Below are positions 25,082-32,230 of a stretch of 64,000 nt of DNA, piece after piece; position 1 is the first letter of the stretch, and every line of letters starts with the position of its first letter. Origin of the DNA: Asanoa iriomotensis (GTDB taxonomy: Bacteria > Actinomycetota > Actinomycetes > Mycobacteriales > Micromonosporaceae); NCBI RefSeq assembly GCF_016862515.1, contig NZ_BONC01000026.1, positions 41,403 to 105,402 on the forward strand, given 5' to 3'. The translations under genes were made by a program, and so were the position numbers. The notes under the pieces are model-generated. The model had not been told where the DNA came from. It made no database searches and saw nothing but the letters and a program-made list of their open reading frames with translations.

Positions 25082-25554
25082 CCTACGCCGAGGTCGGCGC
25101 GACCGAGACGGGCACGCTGCCGCCGGGCTACCGGCACCTGCGCTACCGCACCGCGGTCGGGCACGACGTGTTCGCGGCGGCCGCCGAGGCGGTGCTGACC
25201 TGGCGGATGCACCGGGCGGCAGGCATCACCGTGGACACCACCGCGGACCGGGCGGCGCCGGGCGTGGACGTGACGATGCACATCGGGCCGCTGCCGGCGC
25301 CGTGCCGGGTGGTCTGGGTGGTCGACGAGCCGGGCCGGGCGGGCTGGGGGTACGGCACGCTGCCGGGACACCCGGCGCGCGGCGAGGAGGCGTTCGTGGT
25401 CACGCAGGGCGCGGACGGCACGACCTGGTTCGAGGTGACGGCCTTCAGCGTGCCGGCGGGCTGGCTCATGCGGGCGGCGGGCCCGGCCGGGCGGCTGTTC
25501 CAGCGGGCGTACGCCGCGTGGTGCGCGCGGGCGCTCCGCCGGCTGGTCCGCTAG
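25069..25554 (+). CDS. DUF1990 protein
   Basis: A 161-residue soluble protein of DUF1990. It begins LTYAEVGATETGTLPPGYRH and has GHDVFAAAAEAVLTWRMHRA, VVWVVDEPGRAGWGYGTLPG with HPARGEEAFVV, and a helical C-terminus. The fold is related to SRPBCC-like lipid or ligand binders; the ligand is unknown. It starts inside the end of the YndJ gene (ATG at 25069), so both are translated from one mRNA. Its stop overlaps that of the convergent glycosylase gene by four bases. Confidence 0.85.
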   Translation: MGSLTYAEVGATETGTLPPGYRHLRYRTAVGHDVFAAAAEAVLTWRMHRAAGITVDTTADRAAPGVDVTMHIGPLPAPCRVVWVVDEPGRAGWGYGTLPGHPARGEEAFVVTQGADGTTWFEVTAFSVPAGWLMRAAGPAGRLFQRAYAAWCARALRRLVR

Positions 25555-26471
25555 AACTTCGCGAACGAGCGGATCGGCATCCGCGGGCCGAACTTCGGTG
25601 CCATCAGGCCGCTGGCCTCCAGCAGCATGCAGACCCGGCCGCGGTGGCCGCGGAACGGCTCCAGCAGCGCGAGCATGCGGGCGTCGTCGCCCCGGGCTTC
25701 GCCGGCCAGGTTCCAGGCGACCATGTTCGGGATGTGGAAGTCGCCGACGCTGACCGCGTCCGCGTCGCCGTACGCGATCCGCACGACCTCGGCCGCGGTC
25801 CAGACGCCGATCCCGGTGATCGACCGCATCCGGGTGGTCGCCTCGGCGGCGGTCGCGCAGCGCTCGATCGCGGCGGCGGCGACCGCGGCCCGGCGCAGCG
25901 TGTCGGCCCGCTTCTGCTCGACGCCGAAGGGGTGGAACACCCAGTAGGGCTGGGCGGCGATCACCTCGGGCAGCGGCGGCAGCGTGAGCCCCTCGATCGG
26001 CCCGGGCGCCGGGGTGCCGAACTTCCGCACGGTCCCGGAGTAGCCCTTGTAAGCCTCCTTGCCGGTCACCTTCTGCTCGAAGATCGCCCGCATGAGGCGG
26101 GGGAAGACGATCCCGGTGGCTGGGATCCGCCGGCCACGGTGCACGCGGGCCACCTCGCGGACCACCGGGTGGGCGGCGGCCAGTTCCGCGAAGCCGGTGA
26201 GATCGTCGCGCAGTCCGGCAACCGCGTCGGCGTGCTCGACGACCCAGCCCTGGCCCGGCCCGTACCCGGTGGCGGTCAGCTCTTGACCTTGCCTGCGGAG
26301 CGCGAGCGTGGCGGGACCGTCGGGGGTGTGCGTCGCCCACCAGAACGTGTCGCCGGTGAACCGGGCGCACGGATCCCAGCGGCTCATCGGGATGGGACCC
26401 ACCGAGCCGCCGAGGTGGTAGCCCTCCGGGGCGCGCATCACCCGCTGCACGGGACCAACTGTATGGCTCAC
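25551..26471 (-). CDS. DNA-3-methyladenine glycosylase-like, HhH-GPD superfamily
   Basis: A 306-residue protein of the AlkA/OGG-like helix-hairpin-helix glycosylase group that removes damaged bases. The hairpin is RMRSITGIGVWTAAEVVRIA. The catalytic Asp lies in VSVGDFHIPNMVAWNLAGEA. The N-terminal domain is of the LigT-less AlkA_N kind (FWWATHTPDGPATLALRR). The start is a GTG at 26471 in a GTGA overlap with the spermidine-synthase-like gene upstream; a start at MRAPEGYHLGG, about 11 codons in, is also possible. Lesion specificity cannot be told. Confidence 0.87.
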   Translation of the reverse strand: MSHTVGPVQRVMRAPEGYHLGGSVGPIPMSRWDPCARFTGDTFWWATHTPDGPATLALRRQGQELTATGYGPGQGWVVEHADAVAGLRDDLTGFAELAAAHPVVREVARVHRGRRIPATGIVFPRLMRAIFEQKVTGKEAYKGYSGTVRKFGTPAPGPIEGLTLPPLPEVIAAQPYWVFHPFGVEQKRADTLRRAAVAAAAIERCATAAEATTRMRSITGIGVWTAAEVVRIAYGDADAVSVGDFHIPNMVAWNLAGEARGDDARMLALLEPFRGHRGRVCMLLEASGLMAPKFGPRMPIRSFAKF

Positions 26472-27340
26472 TCCGGCACCTCCGGTCGGGGGCCGAACAT
26501 GCCGACCGGTGGGGGAGCGGAGGGTGTGGCGTCGGCGTCGGTGACGACCGTCTCACCGCCGGCGAACCGGGTGAGGTCGTCGCCGGTGAGCAGCCGCCCC
26601 GGGAACCAGTCACCGGCCACCCGGCGCCCGATCGCGGCGGTCGGCAGCGGGGTGTTGGCGGCGGTCAGCACCAGGTTGCCGAACCGCCGGCCGCGCAGCA
26701 CCGACGCGTCGGCCACCAGAGCGGCCTCGGCGAACACGTCCGCGACGGTGGCGACCTGGGCCTTGGCCAGCCCGAGCGGCGGCCCGTCGGTCATGTTGAC
26801 GAGGTAGCGCCCGTCGGGGTGCAGCACCCGGGCGGCCTCGTGGACGAACTCGACCGACCGGACGCTGGCCGGCGTGCGCGCGCCGGCGAACACGTCGACG
26901 ATCACCACGTCGAACTCGTCGTCGTGCGCCTTGCGCAGCTCGGTGCGGGCGTCGCCGATCCGGACCTTCAGCTTGGGGTCGGGCCGCCAGGGCAGCCACT
27001 CGCGGACGAAGTCGACCAGCTTGGCGTCGGCCTCCACGACCCGCTGCCGGCTGCCGGGCCGGGTGGCGGCCAGGTAGCGGGCGATGGTGAGCCCGCCACC
27101 ACCGAGATGCAAGACCCGCAACGGCATCCGCGGCGGCGCGGTCAGATCGAGCGAGGCGGCGATCCGGCGCACGTACTCGAACTCGAGGTAGGTCGGATCA
27201 TCGAGATCGACATGCGACTGCGGCGCACCGTCGACCAGCAGGGTGTAAGCGTTGGGCCGGTCATGGTCGGGCAACAGCTCCGCGACCCCGGACCCGATCT
27301 GGGTCACCACCCGCCGCTGCTGCCCGCGCTGTCGACCCAC
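26468..27340 (-). CDS. Spermidine synthase-like SAM-fold protein
   Basis: A 290-residue Rossmann-fold protein of the spermidine synthase superfamily. The nucleotide site is LRVLHLGGGGLTIARYLAAT with acidic loop RQRVVEADAKLVDF. Further motifs are VRIGDARTELRKAHDDEFDV and VIVDVFAGARTPASVRSVEF. Members without the polyamine gatekeeper residues are common in actinobacteria and their substrates are unknown; they resemble the C-terminal half of fused MFS-spermidine synthase proteins. The start is a GTG at 27340. It is the last core gene before the low-GC operon, whose final stop lies five bases upstream, so read-through from that operon is possible. Confidence 0.85.
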   Translation of the reverse strand: MGRQRGQQRRVVTQIGSGVAELLPDHDRPNAYTLLVDGAPQSHVDLDDPTYLEFEYVRRIAASLDLTAPPRMPLRVLHLGGGGLTIARYLAATRPGSRQRVVEADAKLVDFVREWLPWRPDPKLKVRIGDARTELRKAHDDEFDVVIVDVFAGARTPASVRSVEFVHEAARVLHPDGRYLVNMTDGPPLGLAKAQVATVADVFAEAALVADASVLRGRRFGNLVLTAANTPLPTAAIGRRVAGDWFPGRLLTGDDLTRFAGGETVVTDADATPSAPPPVGMFGPRPEVPE

Positions 27341-27345
27341 GTCGC

Positions 27346-27900
27346 CTAGCGTATGCGGCCCGGCGGCGGAACCATTCTCGATGGACCGTCTATGTCGGCG
27401 AAGAAGTCGTGCGTCGCGGGGTGGAGGAACCGCTTCCAGCCGGCACCCGCTCCCAGCGAGCCGCGAAGCTCCGTCGACGTCACGACCTCGAGGTCGGAGA
27501 CGTCGATCAACGCGGTCTCCCAGCCGAGCCGCTTCCACACCTCGACCCGTCGAAGGTCCGAAGCGTCCTTGTTGCTCGTGCACCGCACCGTGCGCCTGGG
27601 CAGGAACGGCCGCAGCAGTCCCCACCGCGGTTCGTCGAACTTCGGCACGAAGACGGAGTCGACCCGCGAGGCGAGCCCTTCCGCGGCGAGGATCAGGCTG
27701 AGCATGGTCCGTCGTTCGTTCGGGGCGAAGACGTCGAAGGGCCCGTGGGATGCCGAGCCGAACTCCGTGCAGACGAACGCCACCAGGTGCTCGGTGGGAA
27801 GCACCTGGAGGCTCCGCTCCAGGATCCGAAAATGCCCAAGGTGATATGGGTGCATGCGGCCGATCCAGACGGCCACTGGCTGGTCGGCACCATCGATCAC
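27346..27900 (-). CDS. NadM-like nucleotidyltransferase (HxGH family)
   Basis: A 184-residue protein with the cytidylyltransferase/NMN-adenylyltransferase fold. It has IGRMHPYHLGHFRILERSL, with the HxGH motif at about residues 20-23, then FAPNERRTMLSLIL (compare the NPFTAGERxxMI of archaeal NadM), and near the end VTSTELRGSLGAG, matching the SGTxIR signature. It should join a nucleotide, probably AMP, to a mononucleotide phosphate. The GTG start at 27900 overlaps the stop of the phosphoribosyltransferase gene (GTGA), so the product of that enzyme is the obvious substrate. It is the last gene of the operon. Confidence 0.8.
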   Translation of the reverse strand: MIDGADQPVAVWIGRMHPYHLGHFRILERSLQVLPTEHLVAFVCTEFGSASHGPFDVFAPNERRTMLSLILAAEGLASRVDSVFVPKFDEPRWGLLRPFLPRRTVRCTSNKDASDLRRVEVWKRLGWETALIDVSDLEVVTSTELRGSLGAGAGWKRFLHPATHDFFADIDGPSRMVPPPGRIR

Positions 27901-28472
27901 GCGGCTCTTCCACTCTCCAGATCTCGGTAGGCGATGACCGGGCATCCCATGTCCCTCAGCATCGCGTCACCGCCGAGACCGCTCTTGCGAAAGGCGACGC
28001 AAGCGGCGAGGACCGAGGCGTCGCACGATCGGTGCAGGATGTCCAGCACCGCCGTCAGTGCGGCGCCGGTGGACAGGAAGTCGTCCACCAGCACCACACG
28101 GGAAACTCCGCGAAGTTGTCGGGAGCTGAGTGACAGGCGGGTGCGGGTCTCGCCGGTGTAGGAGTCGACAGGCGAGTCGAGCAGCGGGCCCCTGATGTTT
28201 CTCCCCATCGTCTTCCTGGCGAAGAGCACCGGCACGTTGACTCGGATGCCGAGCGCGACAGCCAACGCGATCCCGGAAACCGCGGGGCAGACGAGCAGGT
28301 CGACGTCGGGCCAAGAAATGTCAGCACGGTCGATCCAGTGATCGCACACGTCATCGAGAAACAGCGGATCCACCTTGTGGGTAACCAGGTCGTCACCGTA
28401 GTACATGTCGGTGTTGACGAGGTCACGGGCCAGCGCGCCCGACCCCAACGGGACGTACAGATCCGAGAACAC
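27897..28472 (-). CDS. Type I phosphoribosyltransferase
   Basis: A 191-residue PRTase. The PRPP loop is RVVLVDDFLSTGAALTAVLD (about residues 125-144), an unambiguous type I signature. Upstream are the pyrophosphate-loop region LLVCPAVSGIALAVALG and FARKTMGRNIRGP, with an adenine/xanthine-PRTase-like ARK. It should attach 5-phosphoribose to a base; which base is unknown. The start is a GTG at 28472, one base after the TAA of the reductase gene, and it is 191 residues, usual for Apt/Xpt-like enzymes. It lies in the seven-gene operon between a RibD-type reductase and an NadM-like enzyme. Confidence 0.82.
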   Translation of the reverse strand: MFSDLYVPLGSGALARDLVNTDMYYGDDLVTHKVDPLFLDDVCDHWIDRADISWPDVDLLVCPAVSGIALAVALGIRVNVPVLFARKTMGRNIRGPLLDSPVDSYTGETRTRLSLSSRQLRGVSRVVLVDDFLSTGAALTAVLDILHRSCDASVLAACVAFRKSGLGGDAMLRDMGCPVIAYRDLESGRAA

Positions 28473-28473
28473 C

Positions 28474-29217
28474 TTACGCGACCAAGGAGTCCAGCTCGTG
28501 CAATGCGATCTCGTCGACCTTTGGCAAAATGGGATTGTGCGTCCTGGTCGGCGGGCGGAGGAAGACAACGGTGGTGTCGCCGAGCTCTCTGCGCCCGGTG
28601 ACCGTCATGCGCTGATATCCCCATGCGGTCGACGTGGAAACGTGGCCGAGGCTGCCATGGCCGAGCCGACCCATGATGATCGGTGCGATGGCCACCCTCA
28701 TCTCGTCGACGAGGTCGGCCTCGAGCCATTGACCGATTATCTGCGGACCACCTTCGATCAGCAGGCGCGCAATTCCCTGCTCACCCAGGAAAGACGCGAC
28801 GTCTTCGAGGTCCTTCAGGCCGGGAACGACGCGGACGCCGGCCAGACCCGCCAAGTTGCCGGCCGCAAGCTCGGGGTCCTGCCCGAGGACGTATTTCGTC
28901 GACTCTCCGGCAGTGAAGAACGGGTTGTCGGGATCGATGTTCCCGGACCGCGTCATGACACATTTGAGCGGGTCCGGGGGCCGTCCTGAGGAGACGCGAA
29001 CGGATCGGGCTTCGTCGGAACGCGCGAGCAGACGCGGTTTGTCGCGGCGCACGGTGTCCGCGCCCACGAGAATCGCATCGGCCCAGATCCTCAACCGCCC
29101 GGTTGCCTCGCCGTCCTCTCGACTCGAAACCGGAAATCCGCCACCGTCGCCGGCCTTGTCCATATAGCCGTCCAGTGTGATCGCGCATTTGGCTATCACG
29201 GTCGGGCGTCGGGTCAT
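28474..29217 (-). CDS. RibD C-terminal/DHFR-fold reductase
   Basis: A 247-residue reductase of the RibD C-terminal family, which uses NADPH to reduce a ribosyl-aminopyrimidine or a pterin. Motifs: KCAITLDGYMDKAGDGGGFP, ADAILVGADTVRRDKPRLLA, and RLLIEGGPQIIGQWLEADLV followed by DEMRVAIAPIIMG. A C-terminal tail of about 25 residues past the fold is unusual. The ATG at 29217 has a GGAAGGTGAG ribosome site. A second, more typical RibD-like reductase is encoded at 33537-34298, so this one is probably specific to the operon. Confidence 0.84.
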   Translation of the reverse strand: MTRRPTVIAKCAITLDGYMDKAGDGGGFPVSSREDGEATGRLRIWADAILVGADTVRRDKPRLLARSDEARSVRVSSGRPPDPLKCVMTRSGNIDPDNPFFTAGESTKYVLGQDPELAAGNLAGLAGVRVVPGLKDLEDVASFLGEQGIARLLIEGGPQIIGQWLEADLVDEMRVAIAPIIMGRLGHGSLGHVSTSTAWGYQRMTVTGRRELGDTTVVFLRPPTRTHNPILPKVDEIALHELDSLVA

Positions 29218-29258
29218 CGGGCACTCACCTTCCTGCCTGCCAGTTCGCGTTGTACATA

Positions 29259-29774
29259 CTAGGGCTCGCCTACGGCGAATGTGCAGACCGTCCTCGACTC
29301 GCCAGAACGGGGGCCGCGAGAGATCATGCAAAGGTGCACGGCATCGGTCCGCACTGTTACCGCACGGGGACTGATCTGCCGGTTGATCTCCACCGCTATC
29401 TCCTGCGTCAAATGCTCCTGGATGATCAGCCGTCGTGCCATGAGATCGACCAGCCTGGGTATCTTGCCCAGTCCGGTAATGATTTCGTGGGGCCAATAGG
29501 TGACGTCGCAAGAGCCGTAGTACGGAAGCAGGTGATGCCCGCACATCGAAAAGAACGGAATGTTCGAGATCGAGACCGGCCCGGCCGTCCCGGGTTCCTG
29601 TCTCGCCGTGACGTTCAGGACGTCGAAGCTGGTCGAGTGGCCGACGAGCAGCTCGCGGTAGGCGCGCTTGATCCGCGCCTCGGAGTCCCGGGCCACGGCC
29701 GCCGCCACCTCGGGCGGCAGAACTTCCGCCAACCAGTCCATCAAGGTGCCCGAGCGGACGTCTGCCTGGGTCAT
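29259..29774 (-). CDS. GTP cyclohydrolase I-like protein (FolE family)
   Basis: A 171-residue T-fold protein of the FolE family, which opens GTP to dihydroneopterin triphosphate. Zinc ligands are visible: Cys and the second His in SMCGHHLLPYYG, and the Cys in TDAVHLCMISRG. GLGKIPRLVDLMARRLIIQE and HLTQEIA keep the Lys and Gln-Glu that hold the guanine. Two oddities: the canonical CEHH is CGHH, losing the Glu, and the protein ends about 20-25 residues after HLCM, shorter at the C-terminus than ordinary FolE. It may make a different GTP-derived product. Start: ATG at 29774 in an ATGA overlap with the oxygenase-like gene. Confidence 0.82.
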   Translation of the reverse strand: MTQADVRSGTLMDWLAEVLPPEVAAAVARDSEARIKRAYRELLVGHSTSFDVLNVTARQEPGTAGPVSISNIPFFSMCGHHLLPYYGSCDVTYWPHEIITGLGKIPRLVDLMARRLIIQEHLTQEIAVEINRQISPRAVTVRTDAVHLCMISRGPRSGESRTVCTFAVGEP

Positions 29775-30409
29775 GCGTCTCCTTCGAAATACCTGAGCAC
29801 GGTCAGACCGGTTAGCCAGACGACCCGGCCGCTGATCGGCTGCCGCGGAGTCGTGTGCTGGATCAGCGGCCCGAAGATCGCCAATGACCCAGGTGTGTCC
29901 TGGACGACGTCGCCGTCGTCCAGATGCATCAGGAACTCGACTCCGGTCGGCAGGCGGATGGGCATCGACGAGCTTACGGTCGTTATCTTGTGCGGCGGAT
30001 GACTCGCGACGGTCACCAGCTCGACGTCGTCCGCGTGCCGCGGGTGGCCGAGCACTCCGTTGTCGTAGAGCCGGACCTGGACCTCGGTCGTCGCGTCCGA
30101 AGCGCCGAAGGACGCCGCGAAACAGTCGGTCAGTTCGCGGGACAGCGTGTGGAGCAACGGAATCTTGCGCTCCGCGTCCGGGACGACCACCTCCTTGGTC
30201 ACATCGTCGGCGACGACCCCGCCGTACGCGCTGACCAGGTCGTCGCCGCGAGTGAACAGGCCGGCGACGAGAACCTTGGTGACCTCGGCCGAAAAGGCAT
30301 GTTGGACGTTGATCGCCGTGTTGAGCGCCCGCACTCCTTGGCTGGACTCCAAGCTGGATTCGAGCGCCGACGCAACCCGTGCCCGGGTCTCGCGTGACAG
30401 CAGTTCCAA
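29771..30409 (-). CDS. 2-oxoglutarate/Fe(II) oxygenase-like protein
   Basis: A 212-residue protein I recognise only by motif layout. GHPRHADDVELV gives a candidate H-x-D pair (His about 125, Asp about 127). SLAIFGPLIQHTTPRQPISG gives a distal His about 185, with Arg about 195 ten residues later, and the last strand is VVWLTGLTVLRYF. This spacing is that of the double-stranded beta-helix 2OG-Fe(II) oxygenases. The N-terminal 100 residues are helical and unfamiliar. The start is a TTG at 30409 behind a very strong AGGGAGGGG site. It sits inside the operon, overlapping the FolE-like gene. Confidence 0.6.
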   Translation of the reverse strand: MELLSRETRARVASALESSLESSQGVRALNTAINVQHAFSAEVTKVLVAGLFTRGDDLVSAYGGVVADDVTKEVVVPDAERKIPLLHTLSRELTDCFAASFGASDATTEVQVRLYDNGVLGHPRHADDVELVTVASHPPHKITTVSSSMPIRLPTGVEFLMHLDDGDVVQDTPGSLAIFGPLIQHTTPRQPISGRVVWLTGLTVLRYFEGDA

Positions 30410-30418
30410 TGCCCCTCC

Positions 30419-31180
30419 CTAAGTTGTCGTCGCCCAGCCCCGCTCCATGACGCCGCCGAGCCAACGCGCCACGTCGTCCGTCTTCGACATTCGGGAAAGC
30501 GTCACGATCTCGGGCGGTTGCTTCAGCACGCCGGTCTTGATCCGCTTGGCCATCTCGTCGGCGACGCCGCCTGTGCCCGGCACCGGTGCGACGGGAACCC
30601 CGAGTGAGACCGCGATGTCAACCTCTACGCTGGTCATGAACCCGCCGCCGATCACGATGAACAGATCGGTGCCGCTCACCAGCCGTTCGCGGTCCACAAA
30701 GACCAGTTCTGAACTGACCGACCGCGATTGAAACTGGTTGTTGCATTCGTTGGCGACCATGATGCCCGATCCCCTGGGTCCGTGCACGAGGATCACCCGG
30801 TACCTGGAGATGACCCGGGCACAAGCGGTCACCGCCGCACGCGCGGCGGGCTCGCGGGCTCCACTGCGCTCCGGGTTTCCGCCGATCGCTATCCGCTGGA
30901 GGGCGGCGATTTTCGACGGATCGCCGGGGTTCTCGGCCGCGGGGCCGGCGGTGGGTGAGGGTGCCGAGTCGCGTGCCAACAGAATCTGTTCGATCGCCAT
31001 GGCCTCTGCCTCGACGAGGTTCCCCACTCCGCGGGGCGTCTTCAAGGTGAAGGCCACGGCTTTGGGCCACGCCTTGGCCGCCTCGCTCCACCCCAGGGAC
31101 CTGATCAAGATGAGCCCGGCCTCTCTCGCCGATAGGTCGTCGCTGTCGAGGAGCTGCTCAAGTGATCGTGGCTTCCGCAT
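30419..31180 (-). CDS. SLOG-like (DprA/LOG-fold) protein
   Basis: A 253-residue protein. The C-terminal half, about residues 127-215, is a Rossmann-like SLOG/LOG-type domain: RVILVHGPRGSGIMVANE, LFIVIGGGFMTSVEVDIAVS and LGVPVAPVPGTGGVADEMAK. The 'GGG-MT-x-E' and 'P-x-x-TGG-A' elements are the family's nucleotide-binding marks. SLOG domains bind nucleotide-derived ligands; one in the Thoeris protein ThsA senses a cyclic ADP-ribose isomer. The first 80 residues are helical and unknown. The stop lies ten bases before the oxygenase-like start. In this operon it may be the sensor or a hydrolase of the product; neither is shown. Confidence 0.68.
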   Translation of the reverse strand: MRKPRSLEQLLDSDDLSAREAGLILIRSLGWSEAAKAWPKAVAFTLKTPRGVGNLVEAEAMAIEQILLARDSAPSPTAGPAAENPGDPSKIAALQRIAIGGNPERSGAREPAARAAVTACARVISRYRVILVHGPRGSGIMVANECNNQFQSRSVSSELVFVDRERLVSGTDLFIVIGGGFMTSVEVDIAVSLGVPVAPVPGTGGVADEMAKRIKTGVLKQPPEIVTLSRMSKTDDVARWLGGVMERGWATTT

Positions 31181-31188
31181 TGCTGGTG

Positions 31189-31566
31189 CTATCTGGGACT
31201 CTCTGGCGGCTGTTTGATTAACGCGCGGATTTGCGCGGTGGCCACCTCGGGCCGCACGAGGGCTTTTTCGAGTGCGCGCTTGAGGGCGGTCGCGACGATC
31301 GACCCGACGATGACCGGAACGATGGCGTATCCGAGCAGCGCCAATGGAACCGTGATGTGATAGGCGCCCGCCGCCGACGGACCACGATCACCGACCAGGA
31401 TCTCGAGGGCCGGGATCCAGCCCACCTCGAAACCGGCGATGACGAAGACCGGTGCTGTGACAGCCAGCGAGACGAACGAGACGATCGCGGTGTGTCCAAC
31501 GGCGGGGTGCACGGTTGACGACCATTGTCGGGTCAGTCGGACGAGCTCGCGCCTGGTGATGACCAA
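31189..31566 (-). CDS. Small two-helix membrane protein (DUF6313-like)
   Basis: A 125-residue protein if read from the TTG at 31566, which has GGGAG seven bases upstream; an ATG at 31596 would add ten residues but lacks a good site. It has two membrane helices: HTAIVSFVSLAVTAPVFVIA and, after a loop with GWIPALEILVG, ITVPLALLGYAIVPVIVGSI. A basic, charged tail follows (ALKRALEKALVRPEVATAQI). The pattern resembles DUF6313 proteins of actinobacteria, a tentative match. It is the first gene of the seven-gene operon, eight bases before the SLOG-like gene. It could be a membrane partner or effector; nothing in the sequence shows its action. Confidence 0.65.
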   Translation of the reverse strand: MVITRRELVRLTRQWSSTVHPAVGHTAIVSFVSLAVTAPVFVIAGFEVGWIPALEILVGDRGPSAAGAYHITVPLALLGYAIVPVIVGSIVATALKRALEKALVRPEVATAQIRALIKQPPESPR

Positions 31567-31726
31567 GGTCAATCTCCCGTCACACGTCAATGCCATGCAC
31601 GGTGGCCGCCCAGTTTACGCCCGGCGTTTCTGCCCGAGCGTCATCCGATGGTATGAATGCACCCCTGCGATGATCCGCTCGAAGGTGGACCCCTCCAAGA
31701 CGGGCCCGGGGAGCGTGTATCCAGGT

Positions 31727-32230
31727 ATGGCGGCTGAGGACTCGTTCCGTGACTACGTCGCGGCGCGGCTCGTGGGGTTGTCCCGTGCCGCCTACCTGCT
31801 GACGGGGGACCGGCATCTCGCGGAAGATCTGGTGCAGCAGGCGTTGGTCCAGGTCGCCAGCCGGTGGGAGAAGATCGCCGCCGGTGGCGACCCGGATCCG
31901 TACGTGCGCCGGGTGCTCTACCACCAGCACGTCTCCTGGTGGCGGCGGCGGCGCGTGGTGGACCGGCCGCAGGCCGAGCCCCCGGACACCGCGGTCGCCG
32001 ACCGGGTGTCCGACAAAGACACCGAGCTGACCGTGCGGCAGGCGTTGCGCCGGCTGACCCCGCGCCAGCGGGCCGTGCTGGTGCTGCGCTACTTCGAGGA
32101 TCTGACCGAGGTGCAGACGGCCGAGGTGCTCGGCTGCTCGGTCGGCACGGTGAAGAGCAACACCCGGGACGCGCTGGCCCGTCTGCGGGCCACCGCCCCC
32201 GAGCTCGAAGACCTCCGGGGGGCGCGATGA
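31727..32230 (+). CDS. SigE-family RNA polymerase sigma factor
   Basis: A 167-residue ECF-like sigma factor of the actinobacterial SigE family. Region 2 has YLLTGDRHLAEDLVQQALVQ then VASRWEKI, and RRVLYHQHVSWWRRRRV. Region 4 is a helix-turn-helix: LTPRQRAVLVLRYFEDLTEV with QTAEVLGCSVGTVKSNTRDA. The start was set at the ATG at 31727, which has only a weak ribosome site; a GTG at 31715 is also open. Its stop overlaps the next gene by ATGA, so the partner at 32227-33552 is probably its regulator. Confidence 0.92.
   Translation: MAAEDSFRDYVAARLVGLSRAAYLLTGDRHLAEDLVQQALVQVASRWEKIAAGGDPDPYVRRVLYHQHVSWWRRRRVVDRPQAEPPDTAVADRVSDKDTELTVRQALRRLTPRQRAVLVLRYFEDLTEVQTAEVLGCSVGTVKSNTRDALARLRATAPELEDLRGAR

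Noticed and set aside
27346..31596. Prophage or integrative element
   Set aside because: No integrase, excisionase, transposase, tRNA or direct repeats at the edges.
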